Below are positions 39,974-47,799 of a stretch of 64,000 bases of DNA, piece after piece. Location of the stretch: the NCBI RefSeq assembly GCF_016278385.1, contig NZ_JADQBY010000020.1, positions 1-64,000 of the forward strand. The letters are read 5' to 3'. Positions within the stretch are counted from its first letter, which is position 1; every line of letters begins with the position of its first letter. The DNA is from Methanolobus sp. (GTDB lineage: Archaea; Halobacteriota; Methanosarcinia; Methanosarcinales; Methanosarcinaceae). Position numbers and translations under genes: made by a program. The notes under the pieces are model-generated. The model had not been told where the DNA came from and did no database searches. It was given only the letters and a program-made list of their open reading frames with translations.

Positions 39974-40255
39974 TCAATAACCTAATGAATATCCATTACT
40001 TTCGGTCACATAAGCAAAGGTTGGAATTGCAATATCAATTTGGTCTGCTATTACTCCGTTAACCTGCTCTATTCGAGCGATTTCCAGTACTTTCTCTTTG
40101 TTCCTTACGTCAACTTCACATATCTTATCTGCAACCTTAAAACCCGGATAGTCACCTGGGATACTGGCAACTATTGTTTTAAATCCACTATTTTTTGCTA
40201 AATTAATAATTGGAACCTGGCCTTTACCTGCTCCAAGGATCATTACCTTTTTCAT
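39974..40255 (-). pseudogene. Truncated ATP-grasp family gene (N-terminal domain)
   Basis: A 93-codon frame matching only the N-terminal Rossmann-like preATP-grasp domain (KKVMILGAGKGQVPIINLAK, DQIDIAIPTFAYVTESNG), close in style to the neighbouring full gene (MILGGSNFQLPIIARAKEMG). The protein ends 10 bases before the 146-bp repeat, where the ATP-grasp fold should begin, so the repeat probably marks the deletion or inversion point that removed ~300 codons. Confidence 0.72.
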
Positions 40256-40312
40256 ACGAATGTCCCCCTAGTTGATAGTGTCCAACGCTTTTATGTTTAT
40301 ACTACTATAATC

Positions 40313-41560
40313 TCAATATATCATGGTGCTTTTGTTCATTTTAAGTTCGAACATATCGTATTGTAGAATTATTACCTGAATGAAATCACTGATATCAGGC
40401 ATAAAAAAATCACGTTCACTTATACTATCAAACTCCAGAAGTACAACTCCAATCGTAGTATTTGATCCCACATATTCATGTACAGCATCTCCCTGATTCT
40501 GAAATATTTTGTGGAAAAATATATGATCCTTGATTTTATCGCTTATTCTGACATCCTGAAAGATGCCTTCCTTTTCAGAATGCAGTATATAGTAAGCACC
40601 TACTTTTGTGTTATACAATCGATCAGTGATTTGCAGGTTCAATCCAAGTGAGGAATATATTATTTTACTCATAAAATCGAACCCTGTAAGACGTTCCTGG
40701 ATAATAGGGACATAGTTACCCCCATTTCTGGGGCTTACTTCTATAATATATACTTCTCCTAAATCAGTCACCCTTGCTTCAATATTTACAGGCCCGTCCA
40801 TGTATCCGATGGCATTGCAGATGCCTTCAACCTGGTTTATAATTACATCTAATGTTCTAGTACCATAGTATTTACAGGGCCACCTTGTTGAAATTGGAAT
40901 GAAATTCCTTGTTTTTGTATAAAAAAAGTGGTCACCTAAATATTTATAAATAAGTTTTCCATTCTGCACATATCCATCACCATGAATCTGGTCCCCGTCA
41001 ATGTATTCTTCGATGATGCATCTCTTTGCTCTGGAATTCTCCAAGGCATATTCTATCGCATGATTCAATTCAGACGTATTTGCAGATGAATATGTAATTC
41101 CTTTACTACCACTGGAATCAACAGGTTTTACAACAAATTTTGAATTGCTGTTCATTAGTTCTTCAGGAATGACTGCCGAATTGACGACGTAGCTTTTTGG
41201 CACATTAAAACCGAGCTTTGAAAGTAAAGCCCGGAATTTGTCTTTTTCAGACAGGATGGTTACTGCATCCAGCGAAGGACCGCTCAGACCCAACGCATTG
41301 GCAACATAAGCAACCGTCGATATGGCAGGATCAGAAGAAAATGTTACTATTGCATCAATGTTAAGTTTCGTTGCTAATGCAAGTACTCCTTCTTTATCAG
41401 TTGTGCTCACATTATAGTACTCGTCTGATAATCGATGACCCGGATTGTCTGGCAAATAATCGCAAGTTATTACGTATAATCCCATCTCTTTAGCACGCGC
41501 TATTATGGGTAATTGAAAATTAGATCCACCAAGGATCATTATTTTTTTGCATGTAAACAT
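40313..41560 (-). CDS. ATP-grasp carboxylate-amine ligase-type protein
   Basis: A 415-residue ATP-grasp enzyme of the carbamoyl-phosphate synthase/biotin carboxylase-like group. It has a preATP-grasp domain (about 5-100), ATP-binding Lys and Gly-rich loop (FVVKPVDSSGSKGI), CIIEEYIDGDQIHGDGYV, and metal-binding VYIIEVSPRNGGNY. Such enzymes join a carboxylate to an amine using ATP; the substrate is unknown. It is next to a DegT aminotransferase remnant and a second ATP-grasp fragment, a combination often found in surface-glycan or nucleotide-sugar clusters. It is the only full-length gene inside the inverted-repeat island. The start could also be the internal ATG at 41539. Confidence 0.82.
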   Translation of the reverse strand: MFTCKKIMILGGSNFQLPIIARAKEMGLYVITCDYLPDNPGHRLSDEYYNVSTTDKEGVLALATKLNIDAIVTFSSDPAISTVAYVANALGLSGPSLDAVTILSEKDKFRALLSKLGFNVPKSYVVNSAVIPEELMNSNSKFVVKPVDSSGSKGITYSSANTSELNHAIEYALENSRAKRCIIEEYIDGDQIHGDGYVQNGKLIYKYLGDHFFYTKTRNFIPISTRWPCKYYGTRTLDVIINQVEGICNAIGYMDGPVNIEARVTDLGEVYIIEVSPRNGGNYVPIIQERLTGFDFMSKIIYSSLGLNLQITDRLYNTKVGAYYILHSEKEGIFQDVRISDKIKDHIFFHKIFQNQGDAVHEYVGSNTTIGVVLLEFDSISERDFFMPDISDFIQVIILQYDMFELKMNKSTMIY

Positions 41561-41751
41561 GATTTAACCACATCAATACATTATGTACTTCTAATTCTTT
41601 CATTCCAGGGTAAGTAGGCAAGCACAGTATTCTTCTTGAAATGTCCTGGGAGATTTCTTTTTTTATCTGTCACTTTCAAATATGCCAGTGTGTTCGGGGG
41701 GTAAAAGTACCCTCTTGGGTTTATGTTGTTTTCCTTCAGCGTTTCCTGAAC
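41520..41751 (-). pseudogene. DegT/DnrJ/StrS aminotransferase C-terminal remnant
   Basis: Reading the minus strand from 41751, one frame gives QETLKENNINPRGYFYPPNT and LAYLKVTDKK; after a frame change near 41645 another gives DISRRILCLPTYPGMKELEV. These are the typical C-terminal blocks of sugar aminotransferases (RRYFYP..., SxxILCLPxYPG...). The 5' two thirds are missing and the sequence abuts an IS5 transposase fragment. The last 41 bases overlap the start of the ATP-grasp gene, suggesting the two were once coupled in an operon. Confidence 0.62.
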
Positions 41752-42023
41752 GATATTCTATCGATACATTGCCTTTCAAGTTCGGCATCAGAAAGATTAT
41801 GCCATTGTTGCAAAACAAGTATTTTGAACATAACGATAACATCAGCTTCAGGCTTTCCGGCTGAAGCTGTTCTATTGTTATATATGGGTTCGAGAATCAG
41901 ACGGAAAAGTTCCCAATTGATCAGTGATTCTATTTCGGCAAGCCTGTCTCCAACAGATTGAAGGCGTTTATATTCTTTATTGAGATCAAAATCAGTAAGT
42001 TTCTCCCTAAATATCAATTTCAT
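41736..42023 (-). mobile_element. IS5-family transposase remnant (N-terminal DUF772 part)
   Basis: A 95-codon frame encodes the N-terminal domain of an IS5-type DDE transposase (LAEIESLINWELFRLILEPI, KPEADVIVMFKILVLQQWHN, LSDAELERQCIDRISFRK). It stops where the DDE catalytic core should continue, and the DegT remnant begins at the same point. No terminal inverted repeat or target duplication of the element can be recognised, so it is a dead fragment left by deletion. Confidence 0.75.
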
Positions 42024-42058
42024 TTGATTATATTTATATTTAATTAGGCAGTACTCTT

Positions 42059-42184
42059 TTATTGAAGGGGTTTATCGGAATTCTCTCTAATCATTCCAGA
42101 TGGACCTCCTACAAGCCTCCCCACTATAACCAGTAAACCGGTCAAAGATGCCAATAACAAAGTTGTTTTTAGCGTGTTTCCCAT
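42059..42184 (-). pseudogene. htpX 5' remnant
   Basis: A 41-codon frame with a GAGG site upstream starts MGNTLKTTLLLASLTGLLVI and continues VGRLVGGPSGMI, the first membrane segment and GG.xGM motif of HtpX proteases (a subfamily different from the 4223-5107 gene). After residue ~32 the sequence becomes unrelated and stops. The catalytic part is gone. The promoter-proximal end may still be transcribed. Confidence 0.6.
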
Positions 42185-42410
42185 TTTATATTTCCTCAAT
42201 ATCCCTCATTATCTGGGATCATGAGTTCTCATAAATGATCATATCTTATTGGAGTATTCATCTATAAAAGGCTAGTGGATACCTAGTAGAATCCTCGATG
42301 TTTAAGCTATAAACCCAGTTAGCAATTGTTTTAAATGCGCTTCACAGTATTGATAGTAACTGCAGATTTTAGCCCAATGATGTTGATTTAGATAGTTTTT
42401 CTACAGAACC

Positions 42411-42556
42411 CTTTTTTCTTTTTTATTTATAAACCTGTAACTTATTGGGCAGAATGATTTAAACTCTTAATTTTGCAGATATCTTATATTATGTCTTTTG
42501 CTACTGTTATTAAAGTGCAATTTGTGGTAAGTTGTCATTTATTACCTATTAACAAT
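42411..42556 (-). repeat. Right copy of the 146-bp inverted repeat
   Basis: Reverse complement of 39818-39963 with about five substitutions. The two copies enclose ~2.45 kb and point away from each other with ATTGTTA at both outer ends. No direct target duplication is apparent next to the outer ends. The copies could be ends of a former composite element, or sites of homologous inversion of the island. Confidence 0.9.
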
Positions 42557-42647
42557 TGGTATTCAATCGAGTTTCATCTTGCTCAACACACAATTGGACT
42601 GTATCTATAGAATATAATTTTTTTACATTGGGGTATAGTTCGTTAAC

Positions 42648-44654
42648 TTATGTGTCATCGGATGACTCTTTGAACAATTCTCTGATGCTGTGCAGTTTTT
42701 CCGGTTTCCCAAGTACGATACAGACATCTCCTGAATATATAGGAACATCACCGTCCGGATTTGTGATTGTAGCGTCATCTCTGCGTATGGCCAGAATTGT
42801 TGCCTTATGTTTTGTCCTTATATTGAGTTCTTTGAGTGTTCTTCCGTCCACAGGGCAGTTTTCTCCAACTTTAAAAGTACTTACTTCCATACCTGGAAGC
42901 TCATCTTTTAAGTTAAAGCTCATTTCCTGTTCTTCTGAATAGGATTTCCTCAACATGCTGTATCCATTTGCCCGAATTTCCTTGGTAAAATTATCAATAT
43001 CATCCTCAGGAACGAGGTACTTTTTCAGTAGGCGTACAAATATCTCAACAGATGTTTCGTATTCCTCTGGAATCACTTCATCAGCACCAAGGTCATTGAG
43101 TCTTTTCATTTCATTTATATAACGGGTTCTGGCGATGATGTATATATCTGGATTCAGCCTTTTTGCCGTATCGATTATTTTTCTTGTGCCAACAAGATCT
43201 GATATACCTACGATTAGTATTCTTGCAGAATCAATGTTTGCAGAATTAAGTACTGCTTCGTGGCTAGCATCACCATAGTGTATCTTTTCACCTTTCTTCT
43301 TTTCCTGACGTACCGTTTCAGGGTTTGTTTCTATTATCACATATGGTATTCCTGCATTCCTTGCTGCATGTGATAAAGTCTTGCCATTAAATCCATACCC
43401 GATTATGATCAAGTGGTCTTTTATTTTTTCATCTTCATTCTTTGCAGTGAGACCGTTCGCGTAGAATCCATTGATGAGTTTCTGGAATGGGACTGTCTTG
43501 ATTACCTTGTCTGAAACTCCATGTGAAGATGCTGTTATGAAGGGAGTTAGTGCCATTGTGATGATGGAAACTGCCAGGAATTGCTGGTACATGTTCTGGT
43601 CAAGAAGGGAATATTCAAGACCGACGGTAGAGAGTACGAATGAGAACTCTCCTACCTGTGCAAGTGCCAGTCCTGTGATGATTATTGTACGCAGGGGATA
43701 TCCCAGGATGAATGTTGCAAGACCAGCAGTGGCAGATTTTATAATTATCACAGCAATTGCCAGAACCAGCAGGTAAACTAAATTACTGGTAAAGAAACTG
43801 ATATCAAGCAACATGCCAATGGAAACAAAGAAAAAGCTCATGAAGATGTCCCTGAATGGCATTATGTTACCCATGGCCTGATGGCTGTACTCTGATTCTG
43901 AAATTATAAGACCTGCCATGAAAGCTCCAAGGGCAAGTGATAGTCCTATACTGGAAGTGAGCCAGGCAGTAGCCAGACAAATAAACACGATACTTAAAAG
44001 GAATAATTCCCTGTTTCTTGTTTTTACTATCTGGAACAGCAGGGCCGGAATTATCCACTTTGCACTTGCAAGGACCAGTACTATTGTCCCGACGGCTTTG
44101 AGCAGGAATAGGGTCAATGTGTCAGTAGATTCTGTAGGAGCACCTGCTATAATTGGTGTTATGAGTATCATCGGGACGATGATTACGTCCTGAAATATCA
44201 GTATTCCAAGCGATGTTTTTCCGTGTGGTGTATCAATCTCCGCTTTTTCCTGAAGTAGTTTGAGAACAATAGCAGTACTGCTCAATGATATAAGAAAACC
44301 TATGAATAGGGCTGTTCCTGAACTTAGTCCGAAAAAGATGCAAATGTAGTAGACAAGCAGAATAGTTATTGCTATCTGCAGAGTTCCACCAAGCAGGACA
44401 GACCTTTTGATATCCCAGAGTTCCTTGATGGACATTTCTACGCCAATGGTGAAGAGGAGGAGAATAATGCCTATCTCTGCAAGTGCTTCTACTTCATGCA
44501 CACTGCTGATTATTCCTAACCAGTGTGGCCCTGCCAGCATACCGGTGACAAGGAATCCCAATACAGAAGGCAATTTCATCTTGTTGAATAAAAGCAATAT
44601 GATTATAGAGAGTCCGAATATTATCCCGATGTCTGTGAATAAGGTTAGTTCCAT
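42648..44654 (-). CDS. CPA2-family cation:proton antiporter with TrkA domains
   Basis: A 668-residue KefB/Kch-type protein. It has about twelve membrane helices (FGLSIIILLLFNKMKLPSVL, GLALAQVGEFSFVL) in the first ~385 residues, a TrkA-N/RCK domain (HLIIIGYGFNGKTLSHAARN, with GDASHEAVL) and a C-terminal TrkA-C domain from about residue 575 (EVSTFKVGENCPVDG). It probably exchanges K+ or Na+ for H+ under nucleotide control. The region upstream of its ATG contains TATA-like sequences. It is the first intact gene to the right of the inverted-repeat island. Confidence 0.92.
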   Translation of the reverse strand: MELTLFTDIGIIFGLSIIILLLFNKMKLPSVLGFLVTGMLAGPHWLGIISSVHEVEALAEIGIILLLFTIGVEMSIKELWDIKRSVLLGGTLQIAITILLVYYICIFFGLSSGTALFIGFLISLSSTAIVLKLLQEKAEIDTPHGKTSLGILIFQDVIIVPMILITPIIAGAPTESTDTLTLFLLKAVGTIVLVLASAKWIIPALLFQIVKTRNRELFLLSIVFICLATAWLTSSIGLSLALGAFMAGLIISESEYSHQAMGNIMPFRDIFMSFFFVSIGMLLDISFFTSNLVYLLVLAIAVIIIKSATAGLATFILGYPLRTIIITGLALAQVGEFSFVLSTVGLEYSLLDQNMYQQFLAVSIITMALTPFITASSHGVSDKVIKTVPFQKLINGFYANGLTAKNEDEKIKDHLIIIGYGFNGKTLSHAARNAGIPYVIIETNPETVRQEKKKGEKIHYGDASHEAVLNSANIDSARILIVGISDLVGTRKIIDTAKRLNPDIYIIARTRYINEMKRLNDLGADEVIPEEYETSVEIFVRLLKKYLVPEDDIDNFTKEIRANGYSMLRKSYSEEQEMSFNLKDELPGMEVSTFKVGENCPVDGRTLKELNIRTKHKATILAIRRDDATITNPDGDVPIYSGDVCIVLGKPEKLHSIRELFKESSDDT

Positions 44655-44898
44655 GGTTTTTCACAACTTCCAGTATATATCATTGTATTTTTTATTTATT
44701 AACAGTGGTTGTTAGAATTTAAAATAGATTGTGTATGATGGGTTAGCAGTATTTATTCAGCTCTGAATCCTTCAAAGGCTGATGAAAAAGATAATGTACA
44801 CCTTTTAGTTTTCCTTTATTTATTTTCCCTTCTTTTCTCAACGTTAATGATATCACAGCGATTACCGTGAGCGATATACTTGTTGCAAAGCCGGATGT

Positions 44899-45558
44899 TC
44901 AATTATGTTCTTCACTGCTACCACCTGTTCCTTCTGCTATTAAAGAATTGAACAGTTTTTCCGCCATTTCCGGCATATTATCTTCACTTCGGTCATACAG
45001 GCTAACATCCTCAATGTTCAGTATGGTACCTTCTGTGTTTTTACAGGACATACAGGTACTGAAGTTAAGCACAATGCTATCTTCAATATATGAGGGTTCT
45101 GAATGACTCATCATTGATTATGGGTCAAAGTCATTACTGCTATATTCGTTCCACTCATTGTAGATATCTTCATGTTGCCCTGTATGGCAGTTTCCGCAAA
45201 GTTCTGCAGATATGTATGATTGTGGTATTGCTTCAGAAGGGGTTGTGATATGTGAGTCAAAACCCTCCATCGGAGGCTGGTGACATATTTTACACTCTGG
45301 TGCTTCCAGCACCACCTCTCCATACTATCTGCTGTAAAGGTGTGATGTACTGGCGCCATGACATCGAAAACATGATTCTACACTCGGTTTATTACTTATA
45401 ACTGTTTTAGTGAAGTGAGGAGATGTATCCCATGCATCATATTCTCCCGAATGGCAGGTTTTACAATCTCCTGTAAATGCCGCATTTACAGTAGTTACTG
45501 ATGTAACTGTCAATATAAGAGCAATGAAAATCCTCAGCGCCAACATCATACATATCAC
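44899..45558 (-). pseudogene. Multiheme cytochrome c gene with in-frame TAG and TAA
   Basis: One continuous frame of 220 codons. It starts with a signal peptide (LALRIFIALILTVTSVTTVNA), then CKTCH and CFRCH, an in-frame TAG (45325-45327), CKICH and CGNCH, an in-frame TAA (45118-45120), then CMSCK before a final TGA. If TAG were decoded (as pyrrolysine, an option in Methanosarcinaceae), the product to TAA would be a 146-residue exported tetraheme cytochrome. The conserved heme motifs on both sides of TAG show that the gene was recently intact. The coding quality beyond TAA suggests a once longer protein. Without proof of readthrough I call it a pseudogene. CcmE for heme attachment lies at 21327. 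Confidence 0.72.
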
Positions 45559-45733
45559 TCACAAAGCTATAAAAAACATGGAAATGCCTTGTATATAGTT
45601 GTTTGTACGTGGATGATCTATGAACAATGGTCTATCTGTAATGAAATATAATATTGGAAAAAGAGTATTGGGCAAAGCATGCGAATACTTTGCCTCGGTT
45701 TTTAAAATTAGTTGAATATCAGATCAAGTGGGT

Positions 45734-46006
45734 CTAATATCTCTTTGGTGGCCTGTGGTTCTGGAAACATTCCCTGCAGTACACAGGTCTGCCTTCAGTT
45801 GGCTTAAATGGTACTTCAGTTTCCTGATTACAGTCTGCGCAGGTTGCCTTGTGCATCTCTCTTGGGCCGGTTGACCTGAAGTTTCCGCCTCCGTTTCCGC
45901 CTCTGAAACCTCCGCTTCCACCTCTGGAGCCTCCGTTTCCGCCTCTGAAACCGCCTTCGCTTCTGTCGCTTCCGCCTCTTGATCCACTGCTTCTATTATC
46001 TCTCAT
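45734..46006 (-). CDS. Gly/Arg/Ser-rich protein with CxxC-x17-CxxC zinc motif
   Basis: A 90-residue protein: an RGG-like N-terminal half (repeats of GGFRGGNGG and GSRGGSGG, about residues 5-47), then a zinc-ribbon with CADC, exactly 17 residues, and CREC, ending HRPPKRY. This spacing matches the CxxC-x17-CxxC domain family first noted in Methanosarcina barkeri. RGG tracts suggest RNA binding. It is monocistronic, next to a region full of hairpins. A parallel frame over the same bases is an artefact of the repeats. Confidence 0.85.
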   Translation of the reverse strand: MRDNRSSGSRGGSDRSEGGFRGGNGGSRGGSGGFRGGNGGGNFRSTGPREMHKATCADCNQETEVPFKPTEGRPVYCRECFQNHRPPKRY

Positions 46007-46198
46007 TTATTTGATTTCCTTTGTTGTTTATTTGACATATTAACATCGAGTTAAGATAATTCGCATGATTCGTTCTATGATTCTTACTAAGTCTACAATT
46101 TTGCAGCCGGAACAAACCCACTAATCATAGGACACAAGTAATTGTATAATTTACCTTGTTATTTCTTTGATCGTGACAATGTAGCAGTTTCTATTGAG

Positions 46199-46311
46199 AC
46201 GGGAATCTTTATCCCGTAATCCATACGATGTACCCTTTGCTTTAGCAATAAGCTAAAAGGAGTAGCCCAATGGAATTTACCTTTGCTTAACCCGACAGTA
46301 AGTTAACTGTC
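46199..46311 (+). ncRNA. Cluster of three hairpins, candidate non-coding RNA
   Basis: Three perfect 6-bp stems lie in 113 bases: ACGGGA/TCCCGT (46199-46217), TTTAGC/GCTAAA (46241-46257, extendable by CCT/AGG across a bulge) and GACAGT/ACTGTC (46294-46311). The surrounding 560 bases (46007-46569) hold no gene. About 170 bases further on a tRNA-like T-arm sequence (GGTTCAAATACC on the minus strand, near 46459-46470) and a hairpin ACGTT/AACGT (46479-46491) occur, but no full cloverleaf. Strand and extent are uncertain. Confidence 0.35.
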
Positions 46312-46569
46312 AATAACTTCAAGGATTCTTTGATATAAAAAACTATGTTCCGGTTTTGGAGTAGGACTTCAGAAAAAGGAATTCTTTTTTGGTTGGTATA
46401 TGCAATAGATAATAGTAAAATAGAAGACTCTCCGGAATCTATTGCTCTTAACCGGCGGTATTTGAACCCTCCACCTTAACGTTGCGAACGTACTGACCTT
46501 TTTCTACATAACAGGTTCAAAAAATACAAAAGTTACAAAAAAGAATGAAAAAAGAAATTATGGAGAGGT

Positions 46570-46839
46570 TTAGACAGGTCTTCCGACTTCTGTTACAGTT
46601 ACGCTCTCAACACCTTCAACTGCTGCAAAAGCCTGCTCTACGGATTCAGTGCCGCCTTCAAGGTCACCTACGATTACAACCATTTTGATGGCCTTAAGTC
46701 CGAATGCTATAGGCTCTTCCATGTGGGTACCGTATTCTGCGCCCTCAGGAAGTGATGCGATAAGTTTGTCTTTAAGTTCCTCGAGGTTTGTATCGACATC
46801 CACAGGCATAATTTTAATAGTTGCTGCTACTTCGCCCAT
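46570..46839 (-). CDS. Translation elongation factor 1-beta (aEF-1beta)
   Basis: An 89-residue guanine nucleotide exchange factor for EF-1alpha with an alpha-beta sandwich fold. It starts MGEVAATIKIMPVDVDTNLE; the conserved AFGLKAIKMVVIVGDLEGGT segment and the terminal valine-rich strand are present. It follows the small zinc-ribbon gene by 10 bases in an arrangement common in Archaea. Confidence 0.93.
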   Translation of the reverse strand: MGEVAATIKIMPVDVDTNLEELKDKLIASLPEGAEYGTHMEEPIAFGLKAIKMVVIVGDLEGGTESVEQAFAAVEGVESVTVTEVGRPV

Positions 46840-46849
46840 TCAATCTACC

Positions 46850-47017
46850 TCATGCACCTGTGAAGCCACATTTAGGGCATTTATATGGGTTGCTCTGCTG
46901 TCTGCAGCTTATACATCTTCCAAGCTCTCCGCCACAAACAGGGCATGGGAAACGTACATAACCTGCTTCCACAAGCCTCTTGTTGCATGTGGTACAATTA
47001 TCAACTTTATTTGCCAT
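46850..47017 (-). CDS. Small zinc-ribbon protein (HVO_2753-like)
   Basis: A 55-residue protein with four CxxC pairs: CTTC, CPVC, CISC and CPKC ([20 protein letters not shown] at the start; CPKCGFTGA at the end). Zinc-finger proteins of this type precede the EF-1beta gene in many archaea; the haloarchaeal member HVO_2753 affects swarming and biofilm formation. GGAG lies upstream of ATG 47017. It forms an operon with aEF-1beta. Confidence 0.85.
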   Translation of the reverse strand: MANKVDNCTTCNKRLVEAGYVRFPCPVCGGELGRCISCRQQSNPYKCPKCGFTGA

Positions 47018-47107
47018 TTAGAATCTCCTTACTGTAATAATATGTGATAAATATAAATACTGAAAAATCAACATGTCAGTGATTTCAGTACATACGCAGT
47101 ATATAAT

Positions 47108-47743
47108 TTAAATATTCCCCTTGATATGCGTCCCGATTACATTCTTTCCGATAACAGCATCAATAACTCTTTCGGGGTACATTCCGTTGACAACGACACA
47201 GTCCATCATGTTTTCCATCAAAAATCCTGGTAGTGAGCTATCTATGCATGTAATTCCCATTCTTGAAAGTTCCTTTGCAGTCATCCACTTCTGGACAATG
47301 TCATCTGCCATTACTCCATCCACATCTGTGACCTTTACAAAACGCGCTCCTGTCTCTTTGGCTATCCATGCTCCTATCGTGTCAGAGGTAACATTCCATG
47401 AATGCGGCAATCCATCGCTTTCTTTGAGTACCCTGTAAGGCAAGAGTACAGAAACCCCAGGGGGGACATTTGTAATGCTTTCGATTGAGTTCACTCCTGT
47501 CTTATCTACAATATAATGAGCATATTGTTCCATTGAAAGGATAGCCATCCAGTGAGCTGCATCATCACCGATCTCGAACTTTTCGCAAATCATTCGGATA
47601 GAATCAGCAAACATTCCACCGCCAGGAACGATCAGTATGGAATAATCGTTGCCATTGTTCCCCTCCAAATGTTTCTGAAGGGAGTCAATAATGGAAGGCG
47701 AATACCTTATAATACTTCCTCCAAGTTTTAAGACAACCCTCAT
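47108..47743 (-). CDS. mfnE: Aminomethylfuranylmethyl phosphate kinase MfnE
   Basis: A 211-residue amino-acid-kinase-fold enzyme: VVLKLGGSIIRYS, IVPGGGMFADSIR, and VTSDTIGAWIAKETGARFVKVTDVDG. In methanofuran synthesis MfnE phosphorylates the furan alcohol phosphate to the diphosphate needed for coupling to glutamyl-tyramine. The adjacent mfnF and mfnD genes separate it from other amino acid kinases. It lies 56 bases after mfnF and is the last gene of the operon. Confidence 0.88.
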   Translation of the reverse strand: MRVVLKLGGSIIRYSPSIIDSLQKHLEGNNGNDYSILIVPGGGMFADSIRMICEKFEIGDDAAHWMAILSMEQYAHYIVDKTGVNSIESITNVPPGVSVLLPYRVLKESDGLPHSWNVTSDTIGAWIAKETGARFVKVTDVDGVMADDIVQKWMTAKELSRMGITCIDSSLPGFLMENMMDCVVVNGMYPERVIDAVIGKNVIGTHIKGNI

Positions 47744-47799
47744 AACATTTGCACCTTTTTCCCTTAGAATCCCTATTAACTATATTATTTCAATCAGAC

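Noticed and set aside
45724-45987. An 87-codon frame rich in Ala/Glu overlapping the CxxC-x17-CxxC gene
   Set aside because: It is the other-frame shadow of the Gly/Arg repeats; only the frame with the zinc motif has family features.
46440-46512. A complete tRNA gene on the minus strand
   Set aside because: The T-arm-like sequence is present but the T-stem does not pair canonically and no D-arm or matching acceptor stem exists upstream.
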